64,000 bases of DNA from Vulcanimicrobiota bacterium (GTDB lineage: Bacteria > Vulcanimicrobiota > Vulcanimicrobiia > Vulcanimicrobiales > Vulcanimicrobiaceae): the NCBI GenBank assembly GCA_003168375.1, contig PMSI01000001.1, forward strand, positions 1,054,001 to 1,118,000, read 5' to 3'. The notes below the pieces were generated by a model. It was given only the letters and a program-made list of their open reading frames with translations, did not search any database and was not told the DNA's origin. Both the position numbers and the translations under genes were made by a program. This document shows positions 53,930 to 63,202 of the stretch, piece by piece (within the stretch, counting starts at the first letter, position 1; every line of letters begins with the position of its first letter).

Positions 53930-55498
53930 CTACTCGGCGGTAGGCAGCCGCAGCGCCTCGACCGGCGCGGCCTTTCTCCAGTTCAGCAGCAGCACGAGCG
54001 GGGTCGAGACGACGAAGATGATCCCGCACAGCCGCAGCACCATGTCGTACGAGATCACGGTCGCGTTGAGCATCACCATCGAGTAGAGTTGCGCGGCGCT
54101 GCCGTGCAGGTCGTGCAGGAAGGTCGCGATGCTCGGGTTCGCAGGGGTGACGCCGGCAGCGAGCGTCGCGTACGCGTTGTCCTGGTAGCGCGTCTGCAGC
54201 AGCTGCAAGATCGCGATCCCCAGCGATCCGCCGAGCTGGCGCACGAGCGTGTAGATCCCGGTCGCGTTCGCCATCTTCTCGCGCACGATCTCGCCGAGCG
54301 TCGCGGTCGAGAGCGGAACGAAGAGAAACCCGAGCGCGAAGCCCTGCACCGCTCGCGGCCAGAAGACGTCCCAATAGCCCGACTGCTGGTAGAGCGAGCC
54401 CATCCACCACGCGCTCACGGCGAATACCAGCATGCCGAACGCGATCATGGCCCGGCCATCGACCTTCGCCGTGAGGCGCGAGGCGATCGGCATGCTCACC
54501 GCGGTCGCGATCGCGCCCGGCAGCAGCGCGAGCCCGGTCTCGGTCGCGCTGAACCCGAGCACGTTCTGCAGGAACAGCGGGATGACCAGCGCCGTTCCGA
54601 ACAGCCCGAAACCGGTGACGATCCCGATCGTGCTGCCGGCGCTGAATGCACGCGACTTGAACACTTTGAGGTCGACGAGCGGGCGCGGATCGTACCATTC
54701 CTTGAAGCAGAAGACGATCAGCGAAACGACCGCCACGCCGGTGAGGATGACGATCGTCGTCGAAGAGAACCAGTCGTCGTGCTGCCCGCGCTCGAGCACG
54801 TACTGCAGCGAGGCGATCCCTGCCGTCAGCAGTGCGAGGCCGGTGTAGTCGATCGGCGAGCGGTCGCGCTTGAGGTAGACGGGGTCGCGGATGTAGGCGA
54901 GCGTCATCAGGAACGCGGCGATCCCGATCGGGATGTTGATGTAGAAGATCAACGGCCAGGCGTAGTTGTCGACGATCACGCCGCCGAGCGTCGGAGCGAT
55001 CGCGGGGCCGACCATCGCGCCGAGCCCGAAGATCGCCATCGCGTTGGCGCGCTTGTCGGGCGGATACGACTCGAACAGGATCGCCTGCGCGGTCGGCTGC
55101 AGCGCTCCGCCGCCGAGTCCCTGGATCACGCGGTAGAACACGAGCTGCCAGACGGTGGTCGCCGTGCCGCACAGGATCGAGGCGATCGTGAAGATCGCGA
55201 CGCAGGCCGCGTAGAAGTTGCGCCGCCCGAAGCGCGCCGTCAGCCAGCCGTTCAGCGGCATGATGATCACGTTGGCCAGGATGTAGCCGGTCGCGACCCA
55301 GCCGATCTCGTCGATCGACGAGCCGAGGTTCCCGGCCATGTCGTTCAGCGCGACGTTCACGATCGACGCGTCGATGATCGCCATGACCAGCCCGAGCATG
55401 ACCGTCAGCGTGATCATGGCGAGCGGCGGGTTCGCCTTGCGCTCGGCGCGGCGCTCCGCCGCCGTCAGCGGACCGGTCGCCGTCAGGGGGCTGGTCAA
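53930..55498 (-). CDS. EmrB/QacA-type (DHA2) MFS drug exporter
   Basis: 522 residues from TTG 55498, with 14 predicted helices. Motifs: IDASIVNVALNDMAGNLG with WVATGYILANVIIMPLNGWL (motif A region), FYRVIQGLGGGALQPTAQAI (motif B/C) and IFYINIPIGIAAFLM. Proton-driven export of drugs or other hydrophobic compounds. There is no emrA (membrane-fusion) or regulator gene next to it. ATG 55417 would remove the first part of helix 1. Confidence 0.92.
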   Translation of the reverse strand: MTSPLTATGPLTAAERRAERKANPPLAMITLTVMLGLVMAIIDASIVNVALNDMAGNLGSSIDEIGWVATGYILANVIIMPLNGWLTARFGRRNFYAACVAIFTIASILCGTATTVWQLVFYRVIQGLGGGALQPTAQAILFESYPPDKRANAMAIFGLGAMVGPAIAPTLGGVIVDNYAWPLIFYINIPIGIAAFLMTLAYIRDPVYLKRDRSPIDYTGLALLTAGIASLQYVLERGQHDDWFSSTTIVILTGVAVVSLIVFCFKEWYDPRPLVDLKVFKSRAFSAGSTIGIVTGFGLFGTALVIPLFLQNVLGFSATETGLALLPGAIATAVSMPIASRLTAKVDGRAMIAFGMLVFAVSAWWMGSLYQQSGYWDVFWPRAVQGFALGFLFVPLSTATLGEIVREKMANATGIYTLVRQLGGSLGIAILQLLQTRYQDNAYATLAAGVTPANPSIATFLHDLHGSAAQLYSMVMLNATVISYDMVLRLCGIIFVVSTPLVLLLNWRKAAPVEALRLPTAE

Positions 55499-55602
55499 AC
55501 GAGGCGGTCCGAAACGCGCGGCGGCACCTTCGATGTTACCCGCTGCTCGGCGCGATGGTTTTCCCGGCAGGACGTGCGCTGCCGCGGTCGGCAGGAACGG
55601 GG

Positions 55603-56211
55603 ATGCTGCGAACCGCCACGATCCTGCTTGCGCTCCTCGCCGGGCTGGCCGCAAGCGTCGGCGCCCAGACGCCGGACTCGCTCGCCGACGGGAAGCTGAG
55701 CTACCGCGATTTCAGCGTCGACGTCTCGGCCGTGCAGAACGACGCCGGTTTCGGCGCGATAAAGGGGGCGGTTGAGCATCAGCTCGACATCGTCGCCGAC
55801 TGCGGGGCGAAGCCCACGATCCTGACCTTCTTCCGGAGCCAGCGGATCACGCTCTCGCCGACCGCGCGGCACCACTTCAGCCGGGGAGCGGGCGTCGAGG
55901 TCAACCCGAGCCAGCTCCCGCCGCAGCAGCCGGTCATCCTGCACGAGCTGCTGCACGCCTATCAGGCCTACGTCCTCCCGGACGGCCCGCGCAACGCCGA
56001 CATCCTGAAGTTCTACGGCGAGGCGAAGCACGGCCGGCTGTACCCGCCCGGCACGTACGTGCTCTCAAACCAGCTCGAGTTCTTCGCGGTCACCGGGAGC
56101 CTCTATCTCTGGGGCCACGTCGACCGGCCGCCGGCGACGCGCGAGAATCTGCGAGCGCGGCAGCCTGCTTACTACACGTGGCTCGGCGAGCTCTTCGGGG
56201 TCCAGAAGTGA
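55603..56211 (+). CDS. Secreted HExxH protein, putative zinc metallopeptidase
   Basis: 202 residues; ATG 55603 has AGGA six bases upstream and starts a signal peptide ([20 protein letters not shown]). [15 protein letters not shown] is an HExxH zinc-binding motif (about residue 125), and [16 protein letters not shown] further on has the kind of Glu that can serve as third ligand (gluzincin-like). It is small for a peptidase. No neighbour indicates the substrate. Confidence 0.8.
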   Translation: MLRTATILLALLAGLAASVGAQTPDSLADGKLSYRDFSVDVSAVQNDAGFGAIKGAVEHQLDIVADCGAKPTILTFFRSQRITLSPTARHHFSRGAGVEVNPSQLPPQQPVILHELLHAYQAYVLPDGPRNADILKFYGEAKHGRLYPPGTYVLSNQLEFFAVTGSLYLWGHVDRPPATRENLRARQPAYYTWLGELFGVQK

Positions 56212-56254
56212 GGCCGGGGCCGGTGATCCGCGAGCTTCCTCGAAGCCTGGTCGA

Positions 56255-57460
56255 ATGACGACGATCGCTGCACCCGCCTCGGCTCTGGGCGAACGCCTGC
56301 AGGCGTTCATGGAGTCCGACGTCTACCCGAACGAGCACGTCTACCACGCGCAGCTGCGCAGCGGGCCGAGCCCGTGGGTGCAGCCGCCGATCATGGACGA
56401 GCTGCAGGCCAAAGCACGCGCGCAGGGGCTGTGGAACCTGTTCCTCCCCGAGCCCGAGTGGGGCGCCGGGCTCACCAACCGCGAGTACGCCCCGCTGTGC
56501 GAGATCATGGGTCGGTCGGAGATCGCGCCGGAAGTGTTCAACTGCAGCGCACCGGACACCGGCAACATGGAAGTGTTCGCGCGCTATGGGAGCGATGCGC
56601 ACAAGGAGCGCTGGCTCAAGCCGCTGCTCGCCGCCGAGATCCGCTCCGGCTTCTCGATGACCGAGCCCGCGGTCGCGTCGTCCGACGCGACGAACATCAG
56701 CGCCGAGATCGTGCGCGACGGCGACGAGTACGTGCTCAACGGGCTCAAGTGGTGGACGTCGGGCGCGAATCATCCGCGCTGCAAGGTGCTGATCTTCATG
56801 GGGCGCTCCGACCCGAGCGCGCCGAAGCACCGCCAGCAGACGATGGCGGTCGTCCCGATCGACACGCCCGGCGTGAAGGTGCTGCGAGCCCTGCCGGTGT
56901 TCGGGTACGACCACGCGCCGCACGGGCATTCCGAGATCGCGTTCGAGAACGTTCGCATCCCGGCCGAGGACGTGCTGGTCGGCGAAGGCCGCGGCTTCGA
57001 GATCGCGCAAGGGCGGCTCGGACCGGGCCGCATCCACCACTGCATGCGCGCGATCGGGCTCGCCGAGCGCGCGCTCGAGTCGATGGTGAGACGCGTGAAG
57101 TCGCGCATCGCGTTCGGGAAGCCGCTCTCCGAGCAGGGCGTCATCATGCAGTGGATCGCGGAGTCGCGGATCGAGATCGACCAGAACCGGCTGCTGGTGT
57201 ACGACGCCGCTGAGAAGCTGGACGCATTCGGCAACAAGATCGCGCGCAACGAGCTGGCGATGGTGAAGGTCGCGGCGGCGAACATGGCCTGTCGGGTCGT
57301 CGACCGCGCCATCCAGGCGTTCGGCGCGCGCGGCGTGAGCGACGACGAGAACCTCGCGGCAGCGTACGCGCACGCGCGCACGCTGCGGATCGTCGACGGC
57401 CCCGACGAAGTGCACCTGCGCGCGATCGCCAAGTTCGAGCTGCAGAAAGGGGAGCGGTGA
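56255..57460 (+). CDS. Acyl-CoA dehydrogenase (ACAD10/11-like)
   Basis: 401 residues. FAD-type ACAD with [16 protein letters not shown] in the flavin/substrate domain, [19 protein letters not shown] in the helical domain and [20 protein letters not shown] at the C-terminus. The N-terminal [16 protein letters not shown], then HAQL, and the overall sequence resemble the dehydrogenase part of ACAD10/ACAD11 and bacterial LvaC relatives. It overlaps the phosphatase gene by four bases (GTGA). In that pathway it works on 4-phosphoryl acyl-CoAs. Confidence 0.92.
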   Translation: MTTIAAPASALGERLQAFMESDVYPNEHVYHAQLRSGPSPWVQPPIMDELQAKARAQGLWNLFLPEPEWGAGLTNREYAPLCEIMGRSEIAPEVFNCSAPDTGNMEVFARYGSDAHKERWLKPLLAAEIRSGFSMTEPAVASSDATNISAEIVRDGDEYVLNGLKWWTSGANHPRCKVLIFMGRSDPSAPKHRQQTMAVVPIDTPGVKVLRALPVFGYDHAPHGHSEIAFENVRIPAEDVLVGEGRGFEIAQGRLGPGRIHHCMRAIGLAERALESMVRRVKSRIAFGKPLSEQGVIMQWIAESRIEIDQNRLLVYDAAEKLDAFGNKIARNELAMVKVAAANMACRVVDRAIQAFGARGVSDDENLAAAYAHARTLRIVDGPDEVHLRAIAKFELQKGER

Positions 57461-58134
57461 GCCGACCCGATCCGCTCGACGAGCTCGAGCTGAGCCTGCG
57501 GCGCGGAGCGGCCGAGCTGTACGTCGTGCGCCACGCCGACGCCGTCCCTGAATCCGACGAATCGTTCACCATCTACGACGATTACGAAGCGCACCCGCTG
57601 AGCGCGCGCGGCCGCGCGCAGGCAGAGGCCGCCGGCGAGCGGTTCGCCGAGCTCGAGCTCGCGGCGGTCTACGCCAGCCACATCCGGCGCGCGCGCGAGA
57701 CCGCCGAGGCGATCGCCGCCGTCGCGCGGCTCGAGGTGCATGAGGAACGCGATCTGCGCGAGATCGAGATCGGCGCGACCGACGGCACGATGGCGCTGCG
57801 CGACCGGCTGGCGTGGCTCGCGATGGTCGCGATGCGGGACGGCTCGTGGACCGGGATCCCGGGGACCGAACCGTCGGCGCATGTCCGCGCGCGCATGCTG
57901 CGCGTGCTCGACGCGATCGCTGAGCGGCACGCCGGCACGCGCGTCGCCGTCGTCTCGCACGCCGGCGCGATCAACGCCGCGCTCGGCGCGATCGTCGCGA
58001 GCGATCACGACTTCCTGTTCCCGCTCGCGAACGCCGGCGTGAGCGTGCTGCGCATCCACGCCGGGCGACGGCTGCTGATGAGCGCGAACGAGACCGGGCA
58101 TCTCGCCACGATCCCATCGCGGTCGCGCCGATGA
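57457..58134 (+). CDS. Histidine phosphatase family protein
   Basis: 225 residues. [19 protein letters not shown] carries the catalytic RH(A), [15 protein letters not shown] and [14 protein letters not shown] follow, and [15 protein letters not shown] holds the second catalytic His. RHA replaces the usual RHG. It sits between the acyl-CoA dehydrogenase and APH-kinase genes with overlaps on both sides, suggesting a role in removing or proofreading a phosphate group handled by these two enzymes. Confidence 0.9.
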   Translation: MSRPDPLDELELSLRRGAAELYVVRHADAVPESDESFTIYDDYEAHPLSARGRAQAEAAGERFAELELAAVYASHIRRARETAEAIAAVARLEVHEERDLREIEIGATDGTMALRDRLAWLAMVAMRDGSWTGIPGTEPSAHVRARMLRVLDAIAERHAGTRVAVVSHAGAINAALGAIVASDHDFLFPLANAGVSVLRIHAGRRLLMSANETGHLATIPSRSRR

Positions 58135-59204
58135 CCGCGCACCGCGCGGTCGATCCGGAGACGATCGAGGTCCGCGCCGAGGAGCGTCTCGACACGGCGC
58201 GCCTCGAACCGTACTTGCGCGAGCATCTCGAGGGCGCCGGTGGGCCGCTGGCGATCCGGCAATTCGGCGGCGGCCACGCGAACCTGACGTACCTGGTTCG
58301 CTTCGGCGAGCGCGAGTGGGTGCTGCGGCGGCCGCCGCTCGGCCCGGTCGTGCGCGGCGCGCACGACATGCGGCGCGAGCACCGCGTGCTCTCGACACTC
58401 TACCAAGGCTACCCGCTGGCGCCGCGCAGCTATCTCCTCTGCACGGATCCGGAGATCATCGGCGCCGACTTCTTCGTGATGGAGCGGCGGTACGGGATCG
58501 GCTTGCGGCAGACGATCCCGGAACCGTGGGTCGACCAACCGGACGTGCTGCGCGGGATCGGCGAGGCGCTGATCGACGATCTGGCCGCGCTGCACGCGGT
58601 GCCGCCCCAGAGCGTCGGGCTCGGCGATCTCGGCCGGCCCGAGGGCTACGTCGAGCGCCAGCTGCTGGGCTGGATCGAACGCTGGAACAACGCGCTGACG
58701 GACGACGTCGGGCCGGCAGAGCCGTTCGTCGGCTGGCTCCTCCAGACGATGCCGCAGCAGCGGCGCACGACGCTGGTCCACAACGACTACAAGCTCGACA
58801 ACACGCTGCGCGACGCCGCCGACCCGCGCCGCACCGTTGCCGTGCTCGACTGGGACATGTGCACGCGCGGCGAGCCGATGATGGACCTGGGCTACCTGCT
58901 CGGGCTATGGGCGCAATTCAATGACGTGCCCGGTCTGATTCACGGCCGGATGCCGACCTGGTACACCGGTTTTCCCACCCGCCGCGAGGCCGCCGAACGC
59001 TACGCGCGCCTGAGCGGTGCCGATATCGGCGATCTGCACTGGTACGTCGTGTTCAGCGTCTTCCGCTACGCGGTGATCCTGCAGCAGATCTACATCCGCT
59101 ACGTGCGCGGACAGACGCACGACGAGCGCTTCCGCGACTTCGGCACCGCCGTCAACCAGCTCACCGAGCGCGGCCTCGAACTGATCGACAGCGGCGATTT
59201 CTAA
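58131..59204 (+). CDS. APH-family phosphotransferase (ACAD10/11, LvaA-like kinase)
   Basis: 357 residues with an aminoglycoside-phosphotransferase/choline-kinase fold. RQFGGGHANLTYLVRFGERE is the nucleotide loop, LVHNDYKLDNTLRD the catalytic HxDxxxxN, and VLDWDMCTRGEPMMDLGYLL the metal-binding Asp. DWDMCTRG and LGYLLGLW are typical of the kinase domain fused to ACAD10/11 and of LvaA, which phosphorylates 4-hydroxyacyl-CoA. Overlaps the phosphatase gene (ATGA). Antibiotic resistance is unlikely in this context. Confidence 0.92.
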   Translation: MTAHRAVDPETIEVRAEERLDTARLEPYLREHLEGAGGPLAIRQFGGGHANLTYLVRFGEREWVLRRPPLGPVVRGAHDMRREHRVLSTLYQGYPLAPRSYLLCTDPEIIGADFFVMERRYGIGLRQTIPEPWVDQPDVLRGIGEALIDDLAALHAVPPQSVGLGDLGRPEGYVERQLLGWIERWNNALTDDVGPAEPFVGWLLQTMPQQRRTTLVHNDYKLDNTLRDAADPRRTVAVLDWDMCTRGEPMMDLGYLLGLWAQFNDVPGLIHGRMPTWYTGFPTRREAAERYARLSGADIGDLHWYVVFSVFRYAVILQQIYIRYVRGQTHDERFRDFGTAVNQLTERGLELIDSGDF

Positions 59205-59209
59205 CGGGG

Positions 59210-59440
59210 TCACGGGACGGCGGCGACACTTCCGATCTGGCCTGACTGCAGCGTCATCGCGCTGGTGGCGCCGGCAGCAAAGTACAACAGCGTCCGGGGG
59301 AGTGACAGGTCGCTCGACGACGGACGCGTGACGACATACGCGTTTCCGGCCCGGTCGGCGGCGATGTCGAGGACCGCGTTCCCCGCTACGATCGGCAGCG
59401 TTCGGTCCGGTGCGCCTTCCGACTCGTCGGTGTATAGCAA
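59210..59440 (-). pseudogene. C-terminal remnant of an NHL/beta-propeller-like protein
   Basis: About 76 codons: ILDIAADRAGNAYVV-like repeat (VLDIAADRAGNAYVVTRPSS) and TLLYFAAGATSAMTLQSGQI resemble blades of NHL/SMP-30-like secreted propellers. An in-frame TAG lies close upstream with no start or further homology, so it looks like a broken leftover. Confidence 0.55.
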
Positions 59441-59587
59441 GATATGCGCTCTCTAGGTCAGGGAAAGAATCGTTGTCGGTGGGCTTGCGCCCAGCGTCGG
59501 CGAGACGACGCGCGTCACGCCGTGTGAGCCCTTCGATCAGGAGGACGCAAAATGATCCTCACTGGACCGGAGTAGCAGCGTGTCGTA

Positions 59588-59728
59588 ATGGACGCCGCGA
59601 CGACAGTCCTCTGGGTAGACGGCGAAGAGCCCGGGAGATCTCAGGTCGGGCGCAGTGTCTTGATGGCCGGCGGCTACGCCTCCGTCGATCCGGAGCCGAC
59701 GACGGAGACCGCACTGCGCTATCGCTGA
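59588..59728 (+). pseudogene. Possible response-regulator receiver fragment
   Basis: 46 codons, start ATG: TTVLWVDGEEPGRSQVGRSV followed by LMAGGYASVDPE resemble the first strand and helix of receiver domains (VLWVDDEP, AGY). It stops at TGA after one third of a receiver domain. The rest of 59205-59839 contains no recognisable gene. Probably a remnant. Confidence 0.35.
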
Positions 59729-59839
59729 GGCTCAGCGCTGAAGAACGCAACGAGGACACCGCGCGTCCGCGGTGCCCTCGAAGCAGCTATCGGGTGGAAC
59801 CCTACAAATTCCCGATAGCCGCGTTTGTCGCGATGAAGA

Positions 59840-61714
59840 CTACCGGCCGATCGCTGCGTTCAGCGCGTCGACGTCGACGCTTCCGATCCCGCTCGTGTAG
59901 TCGTAGTTCGGCAGCGCGGAGTAGGCGCCGTTCGCACCGTTGATCACGTCGTGGAACGGTCCTACGTTGATCGTCGGCGGCGGGCCGAGCAGTTTCGTGC
60001 CCGGATTGCTCGTCGCGAAGGTGTGGTAGAGCGCCGGCGGAGCGAAGCCGAGCGCGGGATGCGCGTTCAGCATCCGGGCGTACGCGCCCGCCATCAGCGG
60101 CGACGAGAGGCTCGTGCCCCCGATCACCGTCCACCCGGTTGACGCGGTGTAGAGGATCATGCCGGTCTGCAGGTCGCCGTCCATCGCGACGTCCGGCAGT
60201 CCGCGGAAGGTGAAGCCGACCGGGGTCGAGCTCGCCGGCTGCACGCCGTTCTGCCAGTACGGCGAGTATTCGAACTGGCTGATCCCGCCGCCGCCGGCGT
60301 TCCAGGCCGACTCGCCCTGATACGTCCCGTCGACCTGCGACCACAAGGTCGTTCCGCCGACCGCGTTGACGTACGGCGAGGCCGCCGGGTACTCGACGAG
60401 CGGGAGACCGCCGTCGACGCCGTTCGGGTTGCCGACGGAGCAGAACGATCCGGTGTCGCCGGTTGAGGCGAACATCGTCTGCCCCTGCGCGGCGCCTTCG
60501 AGCAAGATCTCGTCGTCGATCAGCATCGAGCCGTCGACGTACGGCCCGTACTCGCAGCCGCCGAACGACGAGTTGGCGATCGGCGCGAGGTCGTCGGTGA
60601 CCCAATGGTTGTACTCGAGCGCGATGTCGGAGTCGGTGAGCGACGTGGTCGCGTAGACGTAGAGCGTGCTCACGTTCCCGGCGAGCCCGGTCGACGCCGT
60701 CATGTCGAGCGTCCACTCGTCCGCGCCGGCCGTATCAGGGCTGGCGAGGCCGACCTGTTTCACGACCACGGGGACCTGCGGCAGACCGTCGCCCTGTTCG
60801 TTCACGCGGAAGTCCGCGATCGACGGCTGGACGTTGCCCTCGGCCATGATCGCGACGCTGACGTTCGCCGCGGCGGGCGTCGTGTTCACGTCGTATGCGC
60901 GCCAGTAGTCCGACGGCGTGTAGTTGCGCGGGCAGCCGGTCGTGTACGCCTGCGGCGTCGGGATCGCTTGCGGCGAGGGCAACCCGATGATGAAGACGCT
61001 CGAGAACGCGCACGGTGATTCTGGTTGCGGAGCGGCCGCGGAGGCGACCGCCGGCGCGTGGTTCACGGTGGTGGTTCCGCGATGGTGTCCGGTCGCGAAC
61101 GTCGTCACGTTGCTCAAGCCGAGAACCGCGACGACGATCCCGTCGAGCGCGGACGGCACGTATGCCGGCGCGGTGTTCGCGAACACCGTGGCGCCGCTGA
61201 GCGAGAAGCTGTGGAGGGACGTGTTGAACGCTTTGGCGACGTTCGCCGCGCTGCCGGTGGCGCTGACGATTACATTGTTCGGCTCGACCGTGACGCTGCT
61301 CAGCCCCTGACCCTGCAAGTAGCTCACCACCTGCGCCGCCTGGGCGGCCGTCGGCCCGTATGAGCGCACCTGGCTTGGCGAGAGCTTCTGCCTCGACACC
61401 ACCGCCTGCTTGAGCGCGTCGACGTTTTGGAGTTGCAATCCGAGGCGCACCGTCAGCGTCTGCGCGGGATTGAGCGCGCCGAGGTCCGACGCGTTCTTCA
61501 GGCTGAATGCCTGGGTCGCGGTATTCGCCCAACCGGCCGGCGCTGCGGCGCGAGCGAGGTCTCGTGTGGTGCGCGCGCCGCGGGCGGATGCCGTCGCGGT
61601 CGATGCGGACTGCGTCTGCACGCCCGACGGGAGCATCGAGCTTGCGCCGTGCCCTCCCGAGCAAGATGCCGTCGTGACGCCGAGCGCCACGGCGAGGGCT
61701 GCGAGTCGTTTCAT
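59840..61714 (-). CDS. S53 sedolisin-family peptidase lipoprotein, with prodomain
   Basis: 624 residues. A very strong ribosome site (GGAGGAGG) precedes ATG 61714. The signal ends in a lipobox-like TTASC (Cys18). A pro-kumamolisin-like activation domain spans about 60-220, and the catalytic domain has Glu333 and Asp337 in DEWTLDMTAS, oxyanion Asp420 in ASTGDTGSF and Ser535 in GGTSLSSP. Sedolisins act at acidic pH. It probably acts at the cell surface. It shares the CGGAAACCGGG element upstream with the neighbouring S53 gene. Confidence 0.93.
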   Translation of the reverse strand: MKRLAALAVALGVTTASCSGGHGASSMLPSGVQTQSASTATASARGARTTRDLARAAAPAGWANTATQAFSLKNASDLGALNPAQTLTVRLGLQLQNVDALKQAVVSRQKLSPSQVRSYGPTAAQAAQVVSYLQGQGLSSVTVEPNNVIVSATGSAANVAKAFNTSLHSFSLSGATVFANTAPAYVPSALDGIVVAVLGLSNVTTFATGHHRGTTTVNHAPAVASAAAPQPESPCAFSSVFIIGLPSPQAIPTPQAYTTGCPRNYTPSDYWRAYDVNTTPAAANVSVAIMAEGNVQPSIADFRVNEQGDGLPQVPVVVKQVGLASPDTAGADEWTLDMTASTGLAGNVSTLYVYATTSLTDSDIALEYNHWVTDDLAPIANSSFGGCEYGPYVDGSMLIDDEILLEGAAQGQTMFASTGDTGSFCSVGNPNGVDGGLPLVEYPAASPYVNAVGGTTLWSQVDGTYQGESAWNAGGGGISQFEYSPYWQNGVQPASSTPVGFTFRGLPDVAMDGDLQTGMILYTASTGWTVIGGTSLSSPLMAGAYARMLNAHPALGFAPPALYHTFATSNPGTKLLGPPPTINVGPFHDVINGANGAYSALPNYDYTSGIGSVDVDALNAAIGR

Positions 61715-61771
61715 GTGGGTTCCTCCTCCTCTGCACCGAGCGTACGGGCTGGGGCGGAGGCCCCGACATAC

Positions 61772-61782
61772 CGGAAACCGGG
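61772..61782 (-). promoter_or_regulatory. Shared upstream motif CGGAAACCGGG, first S53 gene
   Basis: On the coding strand this reads CCCGGTTTCCG, 57 bases before the start codon; the same 11-mer lies 74 bases before the second S53 gene (63162-63172). The surrounding TACCGG-AAA-CCGGGTA is partly palindromic. A candidate binding site for the neighbouring MalT-type activator. Confidence 0.55.
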
Positions 61783-61788
61783 TAGGTG

Positions 61789-63087
61789 CTAGAGGCCGCC
61801 CAGACCGCTTGGGCTGCCGATCCCGGTGAGTTGGTGGTAGCCGCTCCCGTCGATCTGGTGGAAGCTCTGCCAGCGCTGGTACGAGTAGCCGGGCGCGGTA
61901 AGCCGTCCCGACAGCGCGTACGCCGCCGCGATCAGCGGGGCGCCGACGCTCGTTCCGCCGGCGACGTACCAGCCGCCGCCGGTCGTGCTGAACGTCGCGA
62001 CGCCGGTTTGCGGGTCGGCGACCGCCGAAACGTCGACCGCCTCGCGCGTGCTGCAGCGCAGGTGCGCTTGGAACCAGGGCCGGCTGACGTACTTGCTGCA
62101 GCCGTGGCCAGCGTACTTCCAGCCGGTCTCGCTCCAACCGCTTCCGCTGCGCGAGAGCGCGGTGCCGCCGACCGCGGTGACCGTCGCTGCAGCCGCCGGA
62201 TACGAGGGGTAGCCCCGGTCGCCGGAGCTCGCGGTGATCGCGACGCCGTCATGGCGGTAGTGCGCGTCTTCCGCGCTCTGGTTCGCCCACTCGACCGCGT
62301 AGTAGCTGTTGCTCACGGCCTGCGCACCGAGGCCGACGGCGACGTCGACCGCCGCGCCCAGATTGTCCAGCAGCGCGGAGTCGGCCTCGACCAGGACGAT
62401 CGAGCAGCGCGGACAGGCGGCGGAGACCATGTCGAGGTCCAAGGCGATCTCGGCCGACCATCCCGTGTCGAGCGACGGATACGAGCCGCTTTGGCCGCGC
62501 TGGTTCACTTTGCGAAAACAGCCGTTCGCTGAGGTGCACTCGGGGAGGCCGAAGGCGGCGCGGTAGACCGCGAGGTCGGCTTCCGCGGTCGGGTCGTCGT
62601 AGGCGTCGACGATCGCGACCGTCCCGCCCGGGAGCTGCGAGGCCAGCCCGTAAGCACTCTGCAGATCCGCCGGGTGGAGGCCGGGGATCGCGGCGGCGGG
62701 GAGGCCGGGATTCGCGCTCGGCGGCACGTTGAGGTTGATCGCCGCGGTGCAGGCGGCGGTGCCGGCCGCCGGGACGCCGGGGCACGCGAAGCTGGCGCCC
62801 GGGAGTCCGGCTGAGGATTCACCGGGCAGGCCGGCCGACGATTCGCCGGGGAGGCCCGCCGAGGACTCGCCCGGCAATCCGGCCGAGCTTTCGCCCGGGA
62901 GCCCGGCCGAGCTCTCACCGGGCAGGCCCGCCGAACTTTCGCCGGGCTGCCCCGATGCTGCGTCCGTCGCGGCGCGAGTCCGTGAGCCTTGCAAGTCAGG
63001 GCGCGCGGCCGGAGTCGCCGGCGCGAGGGCGCCGCCGGAACAGCCCGCGAGGGCGATGAGGGCGAGAATTGCGAGCGTGCGATGCAT
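61789..63087 (-). CDS. S53-type peptidase lipoprotein with PGESSAGL repeats, no prodomain
   Basis: 432 residues. Signal with lipobox LAGC (Cys16), then six PGESSAGL octapeptides (residues 48-95) instead of a kumamolisin prodomain, then a sedolisin catalytic domain: Glu213 and Asp217 in SAEIALDLDM, oxyanion Asp290 in SSGDRGYPS and Ser380 in GGTSVGAP. The catalytic set is complete, so the enzyme should be active without a propeptide, or folding is aided otherwise. The 74-bp gap to the first S53 gene downstream contains that gene's motif. Confidence 0.92.
   Translation of the reverse strand: MHRTLAILALIALAGCSGGALAPATPAARPDLQGSRTRAATDAASGQPGESSAGLPGESSAGLPGESSAGLPGESSAGLPGESSAGLPGESSAGLPGASFACPGVPAAGTAACTAAINLNVPPSANPGLPAAAIPGLHPADLQSAYGLASQLPGGTVAIVDAYDDPTAEADLAVYRAAFGLPECTSANGCFRKVNQRGQSGSYPSLDTGWSAEIALDLDMVSAACPRCSIVLVEADSALLDNLGAAVDVAVGLGAQAVSNSYYAVEWANQSAEDAHYRHDGVAITASSGDRGYPSYPAAAATVTAVGGTALSRSGSGWSETGWKYAGHGCSKYVSRPWFQAHLRCSTREAVDVSAVADPQTGVATFSTTGGGWYVAGGTSVGAPLIAAAYALSGRLTAPGYSYQRWQSFHQIDGSGYHQLTGIGSPSGLGGL
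62803..62946 (-). repeat. Six 24-bp coding repeats (PGESSAGL)
   Basis: Six consecutive 24-bp units encode identical octapeptides, but the DNA copies differ at many synonymous positions. The peptide is thus conserved by selection rather than by recent duplication. It forms a flexible Ser/Pro/Gly-rich stalk between lipid anchor and catalytic domain. Confidence 0.85.
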
Positions 63088-63161
63088 GTCCGTCCGGTTC
63101 CAAAAACGAGCATGGTGGCAGGTCGCTTCCCCGGGCCGCGCTGCCGAAAGGGGCTTACCCA

Positions 63162-63172
63162 CGGAAACCGGG
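63162..63172 (-). promoter_or_regulatory. Shared upstream motif CGGAAACCGGG, second S53 gene
   Basis: The 11 bases are identical to those at 61772-61782. The copy lies in the 115-bp divergent gap between the second S53 gene and the MalT-type regulator, where it could serve both. Confidence 0.55.
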
Positions 63173-63188
63173 ATTCCGAAGCCGAACT

Positions 63189-63202
63189 GGGACCAAGGTC
63201 CC
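63189..63202. promoter_or_regulatory. GGGACC-AA-GGTCCC palindrome at the regulator start
   Basis: A perfect 6-bp inverted repeat with a 2-base centre ends directly before the GTG of the MalT-type gene. It would mask the AAGG ribosome site if folded in RNA, or act as an operator. Confidence 0.45.

Noticed and set aside
58131-59204. Aminoglycoside-resistance gene
   Set aside because: The APH fold is present, but DWDMCTRG and linkage to an acyl-CoA dehydrogenase point to the ACAD10/11-LvaA group.
62803-62946. Short tandem array resembling a minisatellite or CRISPR
   Set aside because: 24-bp coding repeats with synonymous differences inside an S53 peptidase; no spacers.
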